Positions 29,953-40,367 are shown, numbered from the stretch's first letter. The stretch: DNA of 64,000 bases from Gammaproteobacteria bacterium MOLA455 (GCA_000511875.1 AZIN01000001.1:1247332-1311331), one strand, 5' to 3'. Made by a program: numbers and translations. Notes: generated by a model not told the origin, from the sequence alone.

Positions 29953-31296
29953 ATGAATAATAACGATAACAGCCTTTTGGCCCGGCTCGGCAGCGCCATA
30001 GATACCGGCACCCTGAATCAGGTACGACACATACTCAACAATCTCTCGCCGCCAGATATTGCACACCAACTGGAAACCGCACCGCCGCGTCTGCGCAATA
30101 TACTCTGGGAGATAGTTGATCCCGAGATATCCGGTGAAGTACTGCAAGAACTCTCCGACGATATTCAGCTCGAATTCCTCAACCAGATGGATGGCGCGGA
30201 AGTTGCCTCGATCACCGAAGGTCTCGACGTCGACGATATAGTCGATATTCTCCAGCAGCTACCCGACCGAGTTATCCCCGAAGTCCTAAAAGCCATGTCG
30301 GTACAGGATAGGCTTAGAGTAGAGTCAGTACTTACTTACAGTGAAGATACCGCCGGTGGTCTAATGGACACTGAGGTTATCACGGTGCGCCCAGACATTA
30401 CCGTCGACGTAGTGCTGCGCTATCTGCGTCGCTTTGAAGAACTTCCAGATATCACTGACAACCTGTTTGTGGTCAGTCGCAATGACACCTTTTTGGGGAC
30501 ATTGCCCCTGAGTAAAATGCTCACCTCTAGCCCTAGCACCTCCGTTCGTGAAGTCATGAACACCGAAGTTGAGGCGATTCATGTGAATCTCACCGACTCC
30601 GACGTGGCGCAGCTGTTTCAGCGTCAAGATCTGGTCTCAGCACCGGTTGTTGACGACCAGCACCGACTCGTTGGACGAATCACCATTGATGATGTGGTCG
30701 ATGTGATTGTCGAAGACGCTGACCATAGCCTTTTAGCCATGGCCGGGCTCAGCGACACTGAGGATACTTTCTCCTCCATCAGCCGCACCGCACCCCGACG
30801 TGCCCTCTGGTTGGGTCTCAATTTGCTTACTGCAATTCTCGCGTCATCGGCGATCAGCCTATTTGAAGCGACTCTAGAAAAGGTCGTTGCCCTGGCTATT
30901 TTAATGCCGATCGTTGCCAGCATGGGTGGTGTTGCAGGCAGTCAAACTCTAACCGTGGTAATTCGCGGTATGGCACTGGGCCAAATCGAGCGGGACAATC
31001 TCAAATGGCTACTGAGCAAAGAGTTTGCCGTCGGCGCACTCAATGGCATGCTCTGGGCGGTAATCATGGGCGCCATTGTCTCAGTATGGTTTGACGATTG
31101 GACCATCGCACTGGTTATCGCCGCTGCTATGGCTATTAATCTGATGGCGGCAGCAGTCGCAGGCACCCTGTTGCCAGTCATGTTGCGCTCGTTAAAAATT
31201 GACCCGGCCCTCGCAGGCTCGGTTATTCTCACGACAGTCACCGATATAGTCGGTTTTGTCTCCTTTCTTGGACTTGCCACGGTGTTTTACAACTAA
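29953..31296 (+). CDS. mgtE: Magnesium transporter MgtE
   Basis: A 447-aa inner-membrane Mg2+ channel. The N-terminal superhelical domain (about 10-130, including LNQMDGAEVASI) is followed by two CBS domains (about 135-255) that gate the channel and five membrane helices from about 280 to the end, with the pore segment MPIVASMGGVAGSQTL. The stop overlaps the darP start (TAATG). Its placement beside darP is not part of the E. coli order. Confidence 0.97.
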   Translation: MNNNDNSLLARLGSAIDTGTLNQVRHILNNLSPPDIAHQLETAPPRLRNILWEIVDPEISGEVLQELSDDIQLEFLNQMDGAEVASITEGLDVDDIVDILQQLPDRVIPEVLKAMSVQDRLRVESVLTYSEDTAGGLMDTEVITVRPDITVDVVLRYLRRFEELPDITDNLFVVSRNDTFLGTLPLSKMLTSSPSTSVREVMNTEVEAIHVNLTDSDVAQLFQRQDLVSAPVVDDQHRLVGRITIDDVVDVIVEDADHSLLAMAGLSDTEDTFSSISRTAPRRALWLGLNLLTAILASSAISLFEATLEKVVALAILMPIVASMGGVAGSQTLTVVIRGMALGQIERDNLKWLLSKEFAVGALNGMLWAVIMGAIVSVWFDDWTIALVIAAAMAINLMAAAVAGTLLPVMLRSLKIDPALAGSVILTTVTDIVGFVSFLGLATVFYN

Positions 31297-31820
31297 TGAC
31301 CGATTCTGATATTAAAAATAATACTGATAACGACAACAATGAAGAAGATCTGGTCAGCAAGTCGCAGCTTAAACGCGACAGTCATGCACTTCAGGATATG
31401 GGCAGCAAACTAGTTGAAATGCCCTTAGGGCAACTGGCCAAATTTAATTTGCCGGACAATTTAAAGGACGCGATTACCGAGGCGCGCCGCTTAAAGAACC
31501 GTGAAGGAAAGCGTCGCCAACTGCAGTATATTGGCAAGCTGATGCGCACCGCCGATATCAGCTTTATTGAAGAGACATTGGAGCGTATGGACCATCAGTC
31601 GCAAACCTATAGACAGCATTTTATGCAGCTAGAGACATTGCGCGACCGATTAATCAGCCAAGGTAATCCGGTTATAGAAGAGTTAATGGAGAAATACCCC
31701 ACAGCCGATCGCCAGCAACTGCGAAACCTACAGCGCCAAGCGGCACGAGAGCTTGAACTGAAAAAAGCGCCCACTGCGAGCAAGAAAATCTTCGCCTACC
31801 TGCGCCAGCTTAGTGAGTAG
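31296..31820 (+). CDS. darP: Ribosome biogenesis factor DarP (DUF615/YjgA)
   Basis: A 174-aa acidic-start, basic-core helical protein of the DUF615 family, which associates with 50S precursors. Family segments are SKSQLKRDSHALQDMGSKL, LKDAITEARRLK and KREGKRRQLQYIGKLMR. The stop (TAG) is immediately followed by an 18-bp repeat array in the same frame. Length is normal for the family. Confidence 0.95.
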   Translation: MTDSDIKNNTDNDNNEEDLVSKSQLKRDSHALQDMGSKLVEMPLGQLAKFNLPDNLKDAITEARRLKNREGKRRQLQYIGKLMRTADISFIEETLERMDHQSQTYRQHFMQLETLRDRLISQGNPVIEELMEKYPTADRQQLRNLQRQAARELELKKAPTASKKIFAYLRQLSE

Positions 31821-31980
31821 AGCCCTCAGCGAATAAAAAGCCCTCAGCAGATCAAGAGCCCTCAGCGGATAGAGAGCCCTCAGCGAATAAAGAGCCCTCA
31901 GCGAATAAAAAGCCCTCAGCGAATAGAGAGCCCTCAGCGGATCAAGAGCCCTCAGCGGATGGTTAAAAAGCCCTCAGCCA
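31821..31980 (+). repeat. 18-bp minisatellite filling the darP-nit gap
   Basis: Units beginning AGCCCTCAGC start at 31821, 31839, 31857, 31875, 31893, 31911, 31929 and 31947, each 18 bp apart, with a ninth start at 31969. The array runs from the darP stop codon to the nit stop codon. The period is a multiple of three and in the darP frame each unit would read SPQRIK-like; variable sites fall at or next to third codon positions more than elsewhere. In Pseudomonas tldD lies between nit and darP; here it is absent. Confidence 0.95.
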
Positions 31981-32829
31981 CTAAAAACCACCTAACTTTC
32001 GATGCTGGGCAACCGGCATCTTGCTGCGTATCTCGGCCAAGCGGTCTAAATCGATCTCGGCAATCGCCACTCCAGGCTCATCATCAACCCGAGCCAACAC
32101 CGTTCCCCAGGGATCAATAATCGCACTGCCACCCCAGAGAGCTCTGCGCGGATGGTCACGATCAACCATATTGGCACCAATCACGAACAGTTGATTTTCA
32201 ACAGCCCGTGCCCGTAACAATAACTCCCAGTGATCGCGCCCTGTGGCCGCGGTAAAGGCCGCTGGCACCGCAACTACCTGAGCATCGCGATCAGCCAACT
32301 GACGGTAGAGCTCAGCAAAGCGCAGATCATAACAGACAGTCATGCCCAGCTGACAGTGATCAGTCTCGGCCACAACCACGTCTCTAGCACTGCGATAATC
32401 GTCCGACTCGCGATAGCTCACCTGCTGCGAAACACGATCTTTTGACTCCGGCACATCAACATCAAATAGATGAATTTTATCGTAATGCTGAGCAAGATCT
32501 CCCCGGGGATCAAACAGCCATGAACGGGCAAAGGGCTTTGCCGAATCAGTATCGGAGACAGGTACTGTGCCACCGACCAACCAGAGCCTGTGCCGCCGCG
32601 CCTGCTCAGAGAGAAACTCATATACTGGACCATTACGCTGCTCTGCAAGGCCAATTTCTGAGAGATCACTAGACCCCAGGTAGGCAAAATTTTCTGGCGC
32701 CACCACCAGTCGACTGCCAGCATCAGCAGCCTGTCCAATTAGCGCCTCTGCGGCATCTAGGTTCTGTTGTAAGGATTGTTGCGGCCGCAACTGAACGGCT
32801 GCGGCGATAAAGGAATTATTACTGGTCAT
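31981..32829 (-). CDS. Carbon-nitrogen hydrolase (Nit/NIT1-like, probable deaminated glutathione amidase)
   Basis: A 282-aa nitrilase-superfamily amidase. The catalytic triad is E46 (VAPENFAYLG), K118 (YDKIHLFDVD) and C166 (GMTVCYDLRF). Members next to yhdP and rng are similar to Nit1, which removes deaminated glutathione; this substrate is inferred. I chose the ATG at 32829, overlapping the yhdP stop by 11 bases; an ATG 60 bases upstream lies in yhdP. Confidence 0.92.
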   Translation of the reverse strand: MTSNNSFIAAAVQLRPQQSLQQNLDAAEALIGQAADAGSRLVVAPENFAYLGSSDLSEIGLAEQRNGPVYEFLSEQARRHRLWLVGGTVPVSDTDSAKPFARSWLFDPRGDLAQHYDKIHLFDVDVPESKDRVSQQVSYRESDDYRSARDVVVAETDHCQLGMTVCYDLRFAELYRQLADRDAQVVAVPAAFTAATGRDHWELLLRARAVENQLFVIGANMVDRDHPRRALWGGSAIIDPWGTVLARVDDEPGVAIAEIDLDRLAEIRSKMPVAQHRKLGGF

Positions 32830-35800
32830 TCTCGAGAACTCTTTTTGCCTCTGAATCCACTTTAGACTCCTTTGCCACTTCAGCATCATTGCTCTTTAAA
32901 TCGGCGGCAAAAATTCGGTCCACTGACACCTCAACATCGTCCCAGGGACCAGAGAGCTTGTAGCTGATGCTGGACAGGCGATCAACTTGTTTTTCCACCA
33001 GCTTGCTGGTCACATAAACTCCGGCCGCCGCCGGAAGTCCGCCCAATAGCGCCACAACCCAGGGCAGATTAGTCGCCACAGGCAAGGTCGCCACCAGACG
33101 CGCATCTACCACTTCATTGAGCAGACCGAACTCACCGTCCATGCTCATGCGACCAGAGGGCATAGCCATTCTCAGGGGCTGCTTAAATCGAGCCACACCC
33201 TGATTAAATTCCAGGGTCCCACTGAGTTTGTTATAACTGAGGTTCTGGCCAGTGACATCGGAAAAATCCAGCTTCAACCGACGCAACCAATTGGCGAAAT
33301 TAACCAGGCTAACCATTTTTAACGCTGCGCCAGCGCCACCGGTAGAGCGGTAAAAACTGCCCTCTTTTAACTCAACCTGAAACTCGCCACTGAGATTATC
33401 CCGCGAGATATTCCAGGGTTGATCCTGCCAAGCGAGATCAAATACGAAGCGCCCAGATTTGCTGTCGACAACTCTTGGGACATTTAGACCGAGGTCGAGA
33501 AACTCTTCAATATTGCCAATACCTACTGGACCTACTAAACGACTGGCGTAGTCACTGCCATCAAAGCCCCAGAAAAACTCAGTTGCCGGCTGATTATCAA
33601 ATAGACCTGGCTGCAGACCCAAGAGATTGCCTCTAATATCACTGAACGCTGCTCCCGAAATTTCCGGGCGCAATTTAAAACCAATAGAGCCCCATTCCTC
33701 ATCGGCAATCTGCAGACGATCCACAGAAAAATCCAGAGCGATAAACTGGCGTGGATCTATAGTGGATTCGCTGACACTTTTTTCCAGCAATGCCTCGGGA
33801 ACCATCAAGCGGGTCAAGTTTAGAACCGGAACCTGTTGTGCATCAGCTGTCGCCATAAGCAACTGACCGTCAGCCAAGTCAGTCACGAAATTCAGGTCCA
33901 AAATGCCGTCGCGCAGGGAGGCAATGCCTTGAATATCCCGTAACTGCAGAGACGCGAGATCCATCTGATCCAGATGCAAATCAAACACCGGCACCCAACT
34001 CGCTTTTGCAGTGGACTCAGAGCGCTGAAAAAGGCCAATAAGCGGCTGCCATAGACTAAGGTCAGTTGTTGGCAGATAGCCTGAAACGCGCACAACACCC
34101 TCTTGCGGCTCTTCCGCTTCACGGTCATAACGAATATGAGCGCCACTTAGACCAGCCTTATCAAAACGCAGATCGAAGTCCAGATCAGCACTCGTTGTTA
34201 GCCCATCTGATCGCCTTGCGAGGGTCGCCTGTAGACGCTCAAATTCTGGGGCAAATGATAGAGTCACGCTGAGATCTTGAGATTGCGCCGCGGTCTTCGC
34301 TAGCGGTTGGGGAAGATCCAGCTCAACCCCCTTAAGCTGACTATTTATCTGCAGGGTTATAGGAGCTACAGCGACCTGCTGCTGATCATCAGCTCCGGGA
34401 ACTGTGATCAGACTGTCGACGGCAACAACTCCTTTAACCACCTCTTGCCAGGGAAAGTCCACCAATTGATGCAAACTCTCAGGCAGCAGAGTGCCGGTCA
34501 CAGCAATCTTTTGGTCACCATCACTTTTATAGAGGTTTGCCAGAAAAGGTCTCTGCCAAAAGTTAGCGCTAACTCCGTCACCATAGAGACCTTTATCAAG
34601 AGAGAAATTCAACCCCCCATTAATCTCTTCGACAGCAATTGGGCCGCCGGGAATACTCAGGGAACCACTCTTCACAGACGCCGTAACATTGTATTGAGGC
34701 TCAAGGGGTTCACCAGCGACTGCCCGCAAGGGAATCAATAAATCCAATTGACTGGTCATTTTGCCGCTGAAGTCCCAGCCGGTTAATGCCCCCAGGCGAC
34801 TTTGCAGTGGCGACTCGGTTAGCAGGGTCATGGCAGCACCTAGATCGCCTTCAACGTCCGCAGATACGGTTATGGCTGGCGCTTTACTCGGGCCAAATCT
34901 GTCGTAAATAACCTTTGTATTACTAATAGATGTATCGCCAACAGTTCCAGAGTAGACATCAACCTCAGTGTAAGTATCGTCCACCAGCACAAGGTTTTTA
35001 GCGTCGCGAATACCTGTCCACTTAGGATCATAGTTGATGTCCGCACCACGCATTTTCACCATCAACTGAGTGGTCTTCGCCATCGACTCAAGTCGGGGCG
35101 GCTGGTTGCGAATCAGCAACCCAAACTCATCGACATGGCCATCCAAGATAGACTCCTGTAGCCATGTTCGCAGCTGTCCCGGCATTCGATAAGGTAGATA
35201 TTTGTTGTGCTTCTTGGCGTCCAGATCACGGCCACCAATCAAAAGACTCACTGAGGGGGGATTACCCTGTGACGGAATTGACTGTTCGATAGAAAAGAGT
35301 ATGGAAGCAATTCCGGCATCTACCTCGGCGCGCATAACATCACTGCGTAACCTTAGTTGCTTGTCAGCCTCATCCCAAAAAAAGTTAATTGTTCCCTGGG
35401 CTTTTTCGATCGTTTGATAATCTTTGTACACCGTTGGAAAAAGTGCTTCGAAGCCATCAGTGTCGGCCACGGAGAGTAATCCATGACTGCCATAGACTTC
35501 CAAATACCCATCCAGCCCCTTAACTCCAGGTGCTTTTTTCCAGGAGGTTATCCCCAGCCCTTGGAGATTCGCTGACGCGTAATAGCCAATTTCATCATGT
35601 CCCAGAGTGAGAGCATCGACCATACCCCGAGGCTTTAGCCTGTCGACAATATCGAGAATTTTCTGATCAGCAATACGGGTGGTATGGAGCAATTCTGACA
35701 TCAGTGTAAGATCAAGATGGTTCACCGATAAATCAAAGTCGTGCCACCGGGATCCCAGACGTTGATTAAACACTAGATTGAGTGGTTCGATAGAGGTATC

Positions 35801-36832
35801 TGACCAGCTGAAACTGAAGCCCTGGAGGCGCGCGCCCCAATCCGAGCCCGGCGTATACCAACCGGTGACCTCGGTTTTGATCTCGGTAACCGGCGGTACA
35901 TCCGCCAGCCAGTTTAGGGGTACTTCACCCACCGCAAGATTGCCCTCGAAATCCATTGCGCCACCGGGATGCAGAGCAACCCAGATTTCACCCTGGGCAT
36001 TAGCTTTAAAATCCGGAAGATTGGCAAACAGCTCGGGCATCAGGGAACGAACCAGATCAGCCAGAGGTTCGGAGAGATTCAAATCATCGAAACGGAAATA
36101 ACCCTCTGCAGAAAAACTCTCTATATCCGTTAGATCGCCCTGACCTTCGATTAATAGATAAGCTGGGCTGGCGCTGGCAAGCACTTTTTCACTGGCGACC
36201 AGAGCATCATCCAGAGTGCTAACACTGAGTTCAGCACGGTGAAAGTCTTGGGCATTTTCCATAGCCACATTGCGCGCACTCAGCATCATGCTCTTGCCGG
36301 AGTAAAATTCCAATTTCGTCTGCACATCATCAAAACGAATTAGGCGACTGTAAGTCAGGGGGTCAACAATCAGACTTAAATCCGTATCTCCTTCACTGGT
36401 GAAGCCTTTTAAACTCCACCGCCCAACCTTATCCTCAACTAAAGTGAGCGCCAACTTTGCCACCGCTAGCTCGCGCCAGATCGGAGAGCCGTGTAACAGA
36501 CTGTTAAATAGATCTAGATCGGCTCGGGCACCTTCCAAACTGAGCATTGGGCTTTCATTATCTGGTGCATCCGTCGCAGCGATGGATAACTGATCAACTT
36601 CAATAATCGGCACCAATCGCGGCCACTCACCGCGCAGTTCGCCGAGATTCACCTGCAGACCAATCTGCTGCCTGAGAAACTCTTCAACTGGCTCGCGAAC
36701 GTTGTCCACATAGGCAATTGTCTGACGACCAATCACCACTAGAATCACCGTACCGATAATCAGCAGCGCGAGCGTCAGCCATAGCCAACGCATCGACGTC
36801 TTTAATGCTGTACCCATACTCGCCATAGTCAC
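32819..36832 (-). CDS. yhdP: YhdP-family (AsmA-like) phospholipid transport protein
   Basis: A 1,337-aa protein with one N-terminal membrane helix (about 15-35) and a very long periplasmic part made of beta-rich repeats, of the DUF3971/AsmA type. YhdP forms a bridge that carries phospholipids to the outer membrane in E. coli. Length matches the family (about 1,270-1,350). It lies 6 bases after rng, in the usual mre-maf-rng-yhdP order. Confidence 0.94.
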   Translation of the reverse strand: MTMASMGTALKTSMRWLWLTLALLIIGTVILVVIGRQTIAYVDNVREPVEEFLRQQIGLQVNLGELRGEWPRLVPIIEVDQLSIAATDAPDNESPMLSLEGARADLDLFNSLLHGSPIWRELAVAKLALTLVEDKVGRWSLKGFTSEGDTDLSLIVDPLTYSRLIRFDDVQTKLEFYSGKSMMLSARNVAMENAQDFHRAELSVSTLDDALVASEKVLASASPAYLLIEGQGDLTDIESFSAEGYFRFDDLNLSEPLADLVRSLMPELFANLPDFKANAQGEIWVALHPGGAMDFEGNLAVGEVPLNWLADVPPVTEIKTEVTGWYTPGSDWGARLQGFSFSWSDTSIEPLNLVFNQRLGSRWHDFDLSVNHLDLTLMSELLHTTRIADQKILDIVDRLKPRGMVDALTLGHDEIGYYASANLQGLGITSWKKAPGVKGLDGYLEVYGSHGLLSVADTDGFEALFPTVYKDYQTIEKAQGTINFFWDEADKQLRLRSDVMRAEVDAGIASILFSIEQSIPSQGNPPSVSLLIGGRDLDAKKHNKYLPYRMPGQLRTWLQESILDGHVDEFGLLIRNQPPRLESMAKTTQLMVKMRGADINYDPKWTGIRDAKNLVLVDDTYTEVDVYSGTVGDTSISNTKVIYDRFGPSKAPAITVSADVEGDLGAAMTLLTESPLQSRLGALTGWDFSGKMTSQLDLLIPLRAVAGEPLEPQYNVTASVKSGSLSIPGGPIAVEEINGGLNFSLDKGLYGDGVSANFWQRPFLANLYKSDGDQKIAVTGTLLPESLHQLVDFPWQEVVKGVVAVDSLITVPGADDQQQVAVAPITLQINSQLKGVELDLPQPLAKTAAQSQDLSVTLSFAPEFERLQATLARRSDGLTTSADLDFDLRFDKAGLSGAHIRYDREAEEPQEGVVRVSGYLPTTDLSLWQPLIGLFQRSESTAKASWVPVFDLHLDQMDLASLQLRDIQGIASLRDGILDLNFVTDLADGQLLMATADAQQVPVLNLTRLMVPEALLEKSVSESTIDPRQFIALDFSVDRLQIADEEWGSIGFKLRPEISGAAFSDIRGNLLGLQPGLFDNQPATEFFWGFDGSDYASRLVGPVGIGNIEEFLDLGLNVPRVVDSKSGRFVFDLAWQDQPWNISRDNLSGEFQVELKEGSFYRSTGGAGAALKMVSLVNFANWLRRLKLDFSDVTGQNLSYNKLSGTLEFNQGVARFKQPLRMAMPSGRMSMDGEFGLLNEVVDARLVATLPVATNLPWVVALLGGLPAAAGVYVTSKLVEKQVDRLSSISYKLSGPWDDVEVSVDRIFAADLKSNDAEVAKESKVDSEAKRVLENDQ

Positions 36833-36838
36833 TGTTCT

Positions 36839-38332
36839 TTAAACTGGAATAATATCAAACTGCTCAAGAGCATAGAGACTCTCAACCCGAAACTGAATGC
36901 TGCAGTTAATAAATAATTCTAAATCTGCCACCTGACTTGAGTCTTCATCAGTTAGCCTCTCAATCACCGGGGCCGATGCCAACACCCTGAGGCTGTCACA
37001 TTCATAGGCCCGGGCTACGCGTAAAATATCGCGCAAGATTTCATAACTCATGGACTCAGCTGACTTAACATAGCCCCGGCCAAAACAGGTCGGACACTCC
37101 TCACAGAGTATCTGCTCGAGACTTGGACTGGTGCGCTTGCGTGTAGTCTGCACTAATCCGAGTTCGGTCACACCAGAAATTGTTGTTCTAACCGGATCTC
37201 GCGCCAGGGCCTTTTCCAATGCGCGCACCACCTGACGGCGATGCTCAGCGCTGTGCATATCAATAAAGTCGATAATAATAATGCCGCCGAGATTGCGTAT
37301 CCGCATCTGCCGGGCAATCACCACCGCTGCTTCAAGGTTGGTTTTATAAATTGTCTCTTCAAGATTGCGATGACCGACAAAGGCGCCAGTGTTCACATCA
37401 ATGGTCGACATAGCCTCGGTCTGGTCAAAGACTATATGGCCGCCAGACTTGAGCATTACCTTACGCTGCAGCGCCTTGGCAATTTCCTCTTCAATGGCAT
37501 ACATATAAAAGAGCGGTCGCTCCCCCGAGTAGTGCTCAAGCAAGCGCACCATATCCGGATTGAATTTATTGCCAAAGTGCGTCAATTTGTCGAATACGTC
37601 GCGGGAGTCGACGGAAATTTTCTCCACTTCGGTGCCCACCATATCCCGCAGTACCCGCTTGTAGAGTGGTAAATCTTCATAGAGACAACAAGGGGCCTTG
37701 GCATTAATTTTACGCTGGAGAATATCCTGCCATAGGCGGCGTAAAAATCGCACAGTGCTACGCAGCGCTGCTTCCTCGGCCCCATCAGCGGCGGTGCGCA
37801 GAATATAACCACCGGAAACGGGGCTTTTCGCACCCTCTTCGGCGATGACTTCATCGACAATAGTGCTGAGCATAAGCTTTAAGCGCTCGCGCTCTTCGTC
37901 GGATTCGATGCGCTGTGAAACACCGACATGCTTGCCCTCAACCATATAGACAAGATAGTGGGAGGCCACGGAGAGTTGCGCCGACAGACGCGCGCCTTTA
38001 GTGCCTACAGGATCCTTAATCACCTGTACCGCAATCTGCTGCCCATCATGCAAGAGTTTGCGAATATCCGGCTCGCCAGTATCCGTGGCATTGAGCTTGA
38101 TTTTCCGTGGCAGCAAGTCATCTATATGTAAGAACGCCGTGCGCGCCTCGCCTATATCGATAAAAGCAGCCTGCATACCAGGCAGCACTCGCACCACCTT
38201 ACCCTTATAGATATTACCTACTAGACCGCGCTTATTGTTGCGCTCAATAAAAATATCCTGGGGCACGCCGTTCTCGACCAGAGCCACTCGAGTTTCCATG
38301 GGCGTAATATTGACTAGCAGTTCCTGGCTCAT
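36839..38332 (-). CDS. rng: Ribonuclease G
   Basis: A 497-aa endoribonuclease that trims the 16S rRNA 5' end and some mRNAs. An S1 domain (about 35-125) follows the N-terminus (ELLVNITPMETRVALVE); the catalytic core has GGIIIIDFIDM with the metal-binding aspartates, and the zinc link CPTC-FGRG lies near residue 404. RNase E would have a long C-terminal scaffold, which is absent here. Confidence 0.97.
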   Translation of the reverse strand: MSQELLVNITPMETRVALVENGVPQDIFIERNNKRGLVGNIYKGKVVRVLPGMQAAFIDIGEARTAFLHIDDLLPRKIKLNATDTGEPDIRKLLHDGQQIAVQVIKDPVGTKGARLSAQLSVASHYLVYMVEGKHVGVSQRIESDEERERLKLMLSTIVDEVIAEEGAKSPVSGGYILRTAADGAEEAALRSTVRFLRRLWQDILQRKINAKAPCCLYEDLPLYKRVLRDMVGTEVEKISVDSRDVFDKLTHFGNKFNPDMVRLLEHYSGERPLFYMYAIEEEIAKALQRKVMLKSGGHIVFDQTEAMSTIDVNTGAFVGHRNLEETIYKTNLEAAVVIARQMRIRNLGGIIIIDFIDMHSAEHRRQVVRALEKALARDPVRTTISGVTELGLVQTTRKRTSPSLEQILCEECPTCFGRGYVKSAESMSYEILRDILRVARAYECDSLRVLASAPVIERLTDEDSSQVADLELFINCSIQFRVESLYALEQFDIIPV

Positions 38333-38421
38333 CGTTTTTCCATTTTGTACTGCGTTAAAGCTCTTTTAGAGGTCTTAGCTGTTCCGTCAGGGCGCTTAAA
38401 TCTAAGCTCTTAAGCCTAAGT

Positions 38422-39036
38422 TTATGACGTCGACGTCCATATGGGTATACCAAACTCTCCGAGAATCTCAGCCGTTTCGCTCAATGGCAGACCAACCACG
38501 CCGCTGTAACTGCCTTCAAGATGATCAACAAACACTGCGCCAAGCCCTTGAATAGCATAACCGCCAGCTTTGCCTAAAGGCTCACCGGTTTGCCAATAAG
38601 TCTGACACTCGGATTGGCTAATTGTGCGGAAACGCACCGAGGTATTTGTCAGACGGATGGCAGAGCATGGCCCCTGAGAGACAGCGACAGCTGTCATCAC
38701 CACATGAACTTTGCCAGACAGTGACATTAGCATTGCCGCAGCATCAGCCTGATCTTTGGGCTTGCCAAAAATCTGCCCGTCGCAAACTACAATAGTATCG
38801 GCACCAAGACTGGGCAGTTTTTTATCCTCAATAATGTTTTGACTCTGACGGCTGTATCCCGCCCGGGCCTTCTCCAGAGCCAGCCTTAAAACATAATCGG
38901 CAGGTGATTCATCACACAGCCTAGTCTCATCTATATCAGCTGCCAAAATGGTAAAGCGCACTCCAACCTGGCGCAGCAGTTCACTGCGGCGCGGCGACGC
39001 AGAGGCAAGGATAAGATCAGCTGAACACTCAGACAT
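38422..39036 (-). CDS. maf: Maf-family nucleoside triphosphate pyrophosphatase
   Basis: A 204-aa house-cleaning enzyme (YhdE type, for dTTP/UTP-like substrates). The signature LASASPRRSELLRQVGV opens the protein, followed by the catalytic GADTIVVCDG and the FVDHLEGSYSGVVGLPL segment. It sits between mreD and rng, as in E. coli. Confidence 0.96.
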   Translation of the reverse strand: MSECSADLILASASPRRSELLRQVGVRFTILAADIDETRLCDESPADYVLRLALEKARAGYSRQSQNIIEDKKLPSLGADTIVVCDGQIFGKPKDQADAAAMLMSLSGKVHVVMTAVAVSQGPCSAIRLTNTSVRFRTISQSECQTYWQTGEPLGKAGGYAIQGLGAVFVDHLEGSYSGVVGLPLSETAEILGEFGIPIWTSTS

Positions 39037-39045
39037 GAATAGGCT

Positions 39046-39522
39046 TCAACCTCGGTTTGGTTGCAAGCGGGCAATCGAGAGATCAATAAGTGGCCAAACC
39101 ATTATCGACAAGAGAATTTTCATCGGCAAATGTTCTATACCTGAGGGAAGACCGTAAACGATAAAAATGCTCGCCTCGAGCACAGCAACCAGAGTAATTA
39201 TCAGAGCCATCAACAGCGTGCGCTGCAGCATCGAAAGATATTTTGCCCAACGGCTAACCAATAACAGCGCGCCAGCGCAGAGAGCAAAGACAATCATCGA
39301 ATGACCTGGGCTCATACGCAGTAGAAGATCTGCCAACAGTCCAACTGACGCGGCAAAAAAAATGCCCACGCCATTCGGCCAACCCAGCACCCAAGCCATA
39401 ACCACAAGCAATAGGAAGTTAGGCTTCCAGACAATCCAATCACCACTTAGAGGCATCAAAGTGAGAACCACGGCAAGAATAAGCGTCAGACAAACGGCAA
39501 TGCCACGGTTGTCAGACTGCAT
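39046..39522 (-). CDS. mreD: Rod shape-determining protein MreD
   Basis: A 158-aa integral membrane protein with about five helices; little is conserved except the membrane topology and the GLPSGIEHLP loop. Part of the MreBCD-RodA-PBP2 elongation complex. Its start overlaps the mreC stop by one base. Confidence 0.95.
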   Translation of the reverse strand: MQSDNRGIAVCLTLILAVVLTLMPLSGDWIVWKPNFLLLVVMAWVLGWPNGVGIFFAASVGLLADLLLRMSPGHSMIVFALCAGALLLVSRWAKYLSMLQRTLLMALIITLVAVLEASIFIVYGLPSGIEHLPMKILLSIMVWPLIDLSIARLQPNRG

Positions 39523-40367
39523 TATTCAACCGCGTCCGCAGTGTTGTCGCGGGAGGTGTAGAGAAGCAATAGGTGGCGACTGCGATCGATCTCAGCAGAG
39601 GGATCAATATCAACCTCAAGAAAGTTGTCGCCAGGCTTGGAGACAATACTCAGCACTGTGCCAACCGGATAGCCCGCCGGATAGAGTCCGCCGAGACCCG
39701 AACTAACCAATTTGTCACCTTCGCGAATATCTGCGGTGGGCGAGACAAACTTAAGATTCAACCGATTGTAGTCAGCGCTGCCCTCAGCAATCGAGCGCAG
39801 CCCGTTGCGCAACACTTGCACTGGCAGTGCATGACTACTGTCGGTGATCAGCAGCGCTGTACTATGGTGTTTGTGCACCCCAATAATCTGCCCCATCAAA
39901 CCCTCGGCATCAAGCAGCGGCTGGCCGACAAACACACCATCTGCAGTGCCGCGATCGATGGTTAGAGTATGCCGCAGAGGAGTAGCCGACACGCCGATCA
40001 CTTCAGTGACTAGGACACTGTCTTGGACTAATTCGGTGGCATTGAGCAGACGACGTAGGCGCATATTTTCGGCGGCCAGATCAGACATGCGCTGCAACTG
40101 GCCATGATAGATAAGACTCTCTTTAGTGAGGCGCAGATTGTCGCTCTCGATTTCAGAGCGCGGCGTCACGCTATTGGCACTCCACTCCTGAACACGCAGT
40201 GGGATATTGGCAATCCAATAAAGGGGGCGAACAAAATTATCAACAGCACTGTAGGCAGGCTTCAGCCATGGGGTGAAGCTATCGATGATCATCAGCAAGA
40301 CGGCAAGCAGAGAAACTGCAAGAAACTTTCTCAGGAGAGAAGATGATTTGCTAAATACGTTTGCCAT
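39522..40367 (-). CDS. mreC: Rod shape-determining protein MreC
   Basis: A 281-aa bitopic protein: one membrane helix (about 15-32), a coiled coil (about 70-105, ENMRLRRLLN) and a beta-rich periplasmic domain with GLMGQIIGV. It activates PBP2 in the elongasome. I chose the ATG at 40367, with GGAGAGGG just upstream; a longer frame would start inside the repeat array at 40399-40497. Confidence 0.95.
   Translation of the reverse strand: MANVFSKSSSLLRKFLAVSLLAVLLMIIDSFTPWLKPAYSAVDNFVRPLYWIANIPLRVQEWSANSVTPRSEIESDNLRLTKESLIYHGQLQRMSDLAAENMRLRRLLNATELVQDSVLVTEVIGVSATPLRHTLTIDRGTADGVFVGQPLLDAEGLMGQIIGVHKHHSTALLITDSSHALPVQVLRNGLRSIAEGSADYNRLNLKFVSPTADIREGDKLVSSGLGGLYPAGYPVGTVLSIVSKPGDNFLEVDIDPSAEIDRSRHLLLLYTSRDNTADAVE

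Noticed and set aside
31821-31980. Possible CRISPR or attachment site array
   Set aside because: 18-bp units directly adjoining without spacers; minisatellite.
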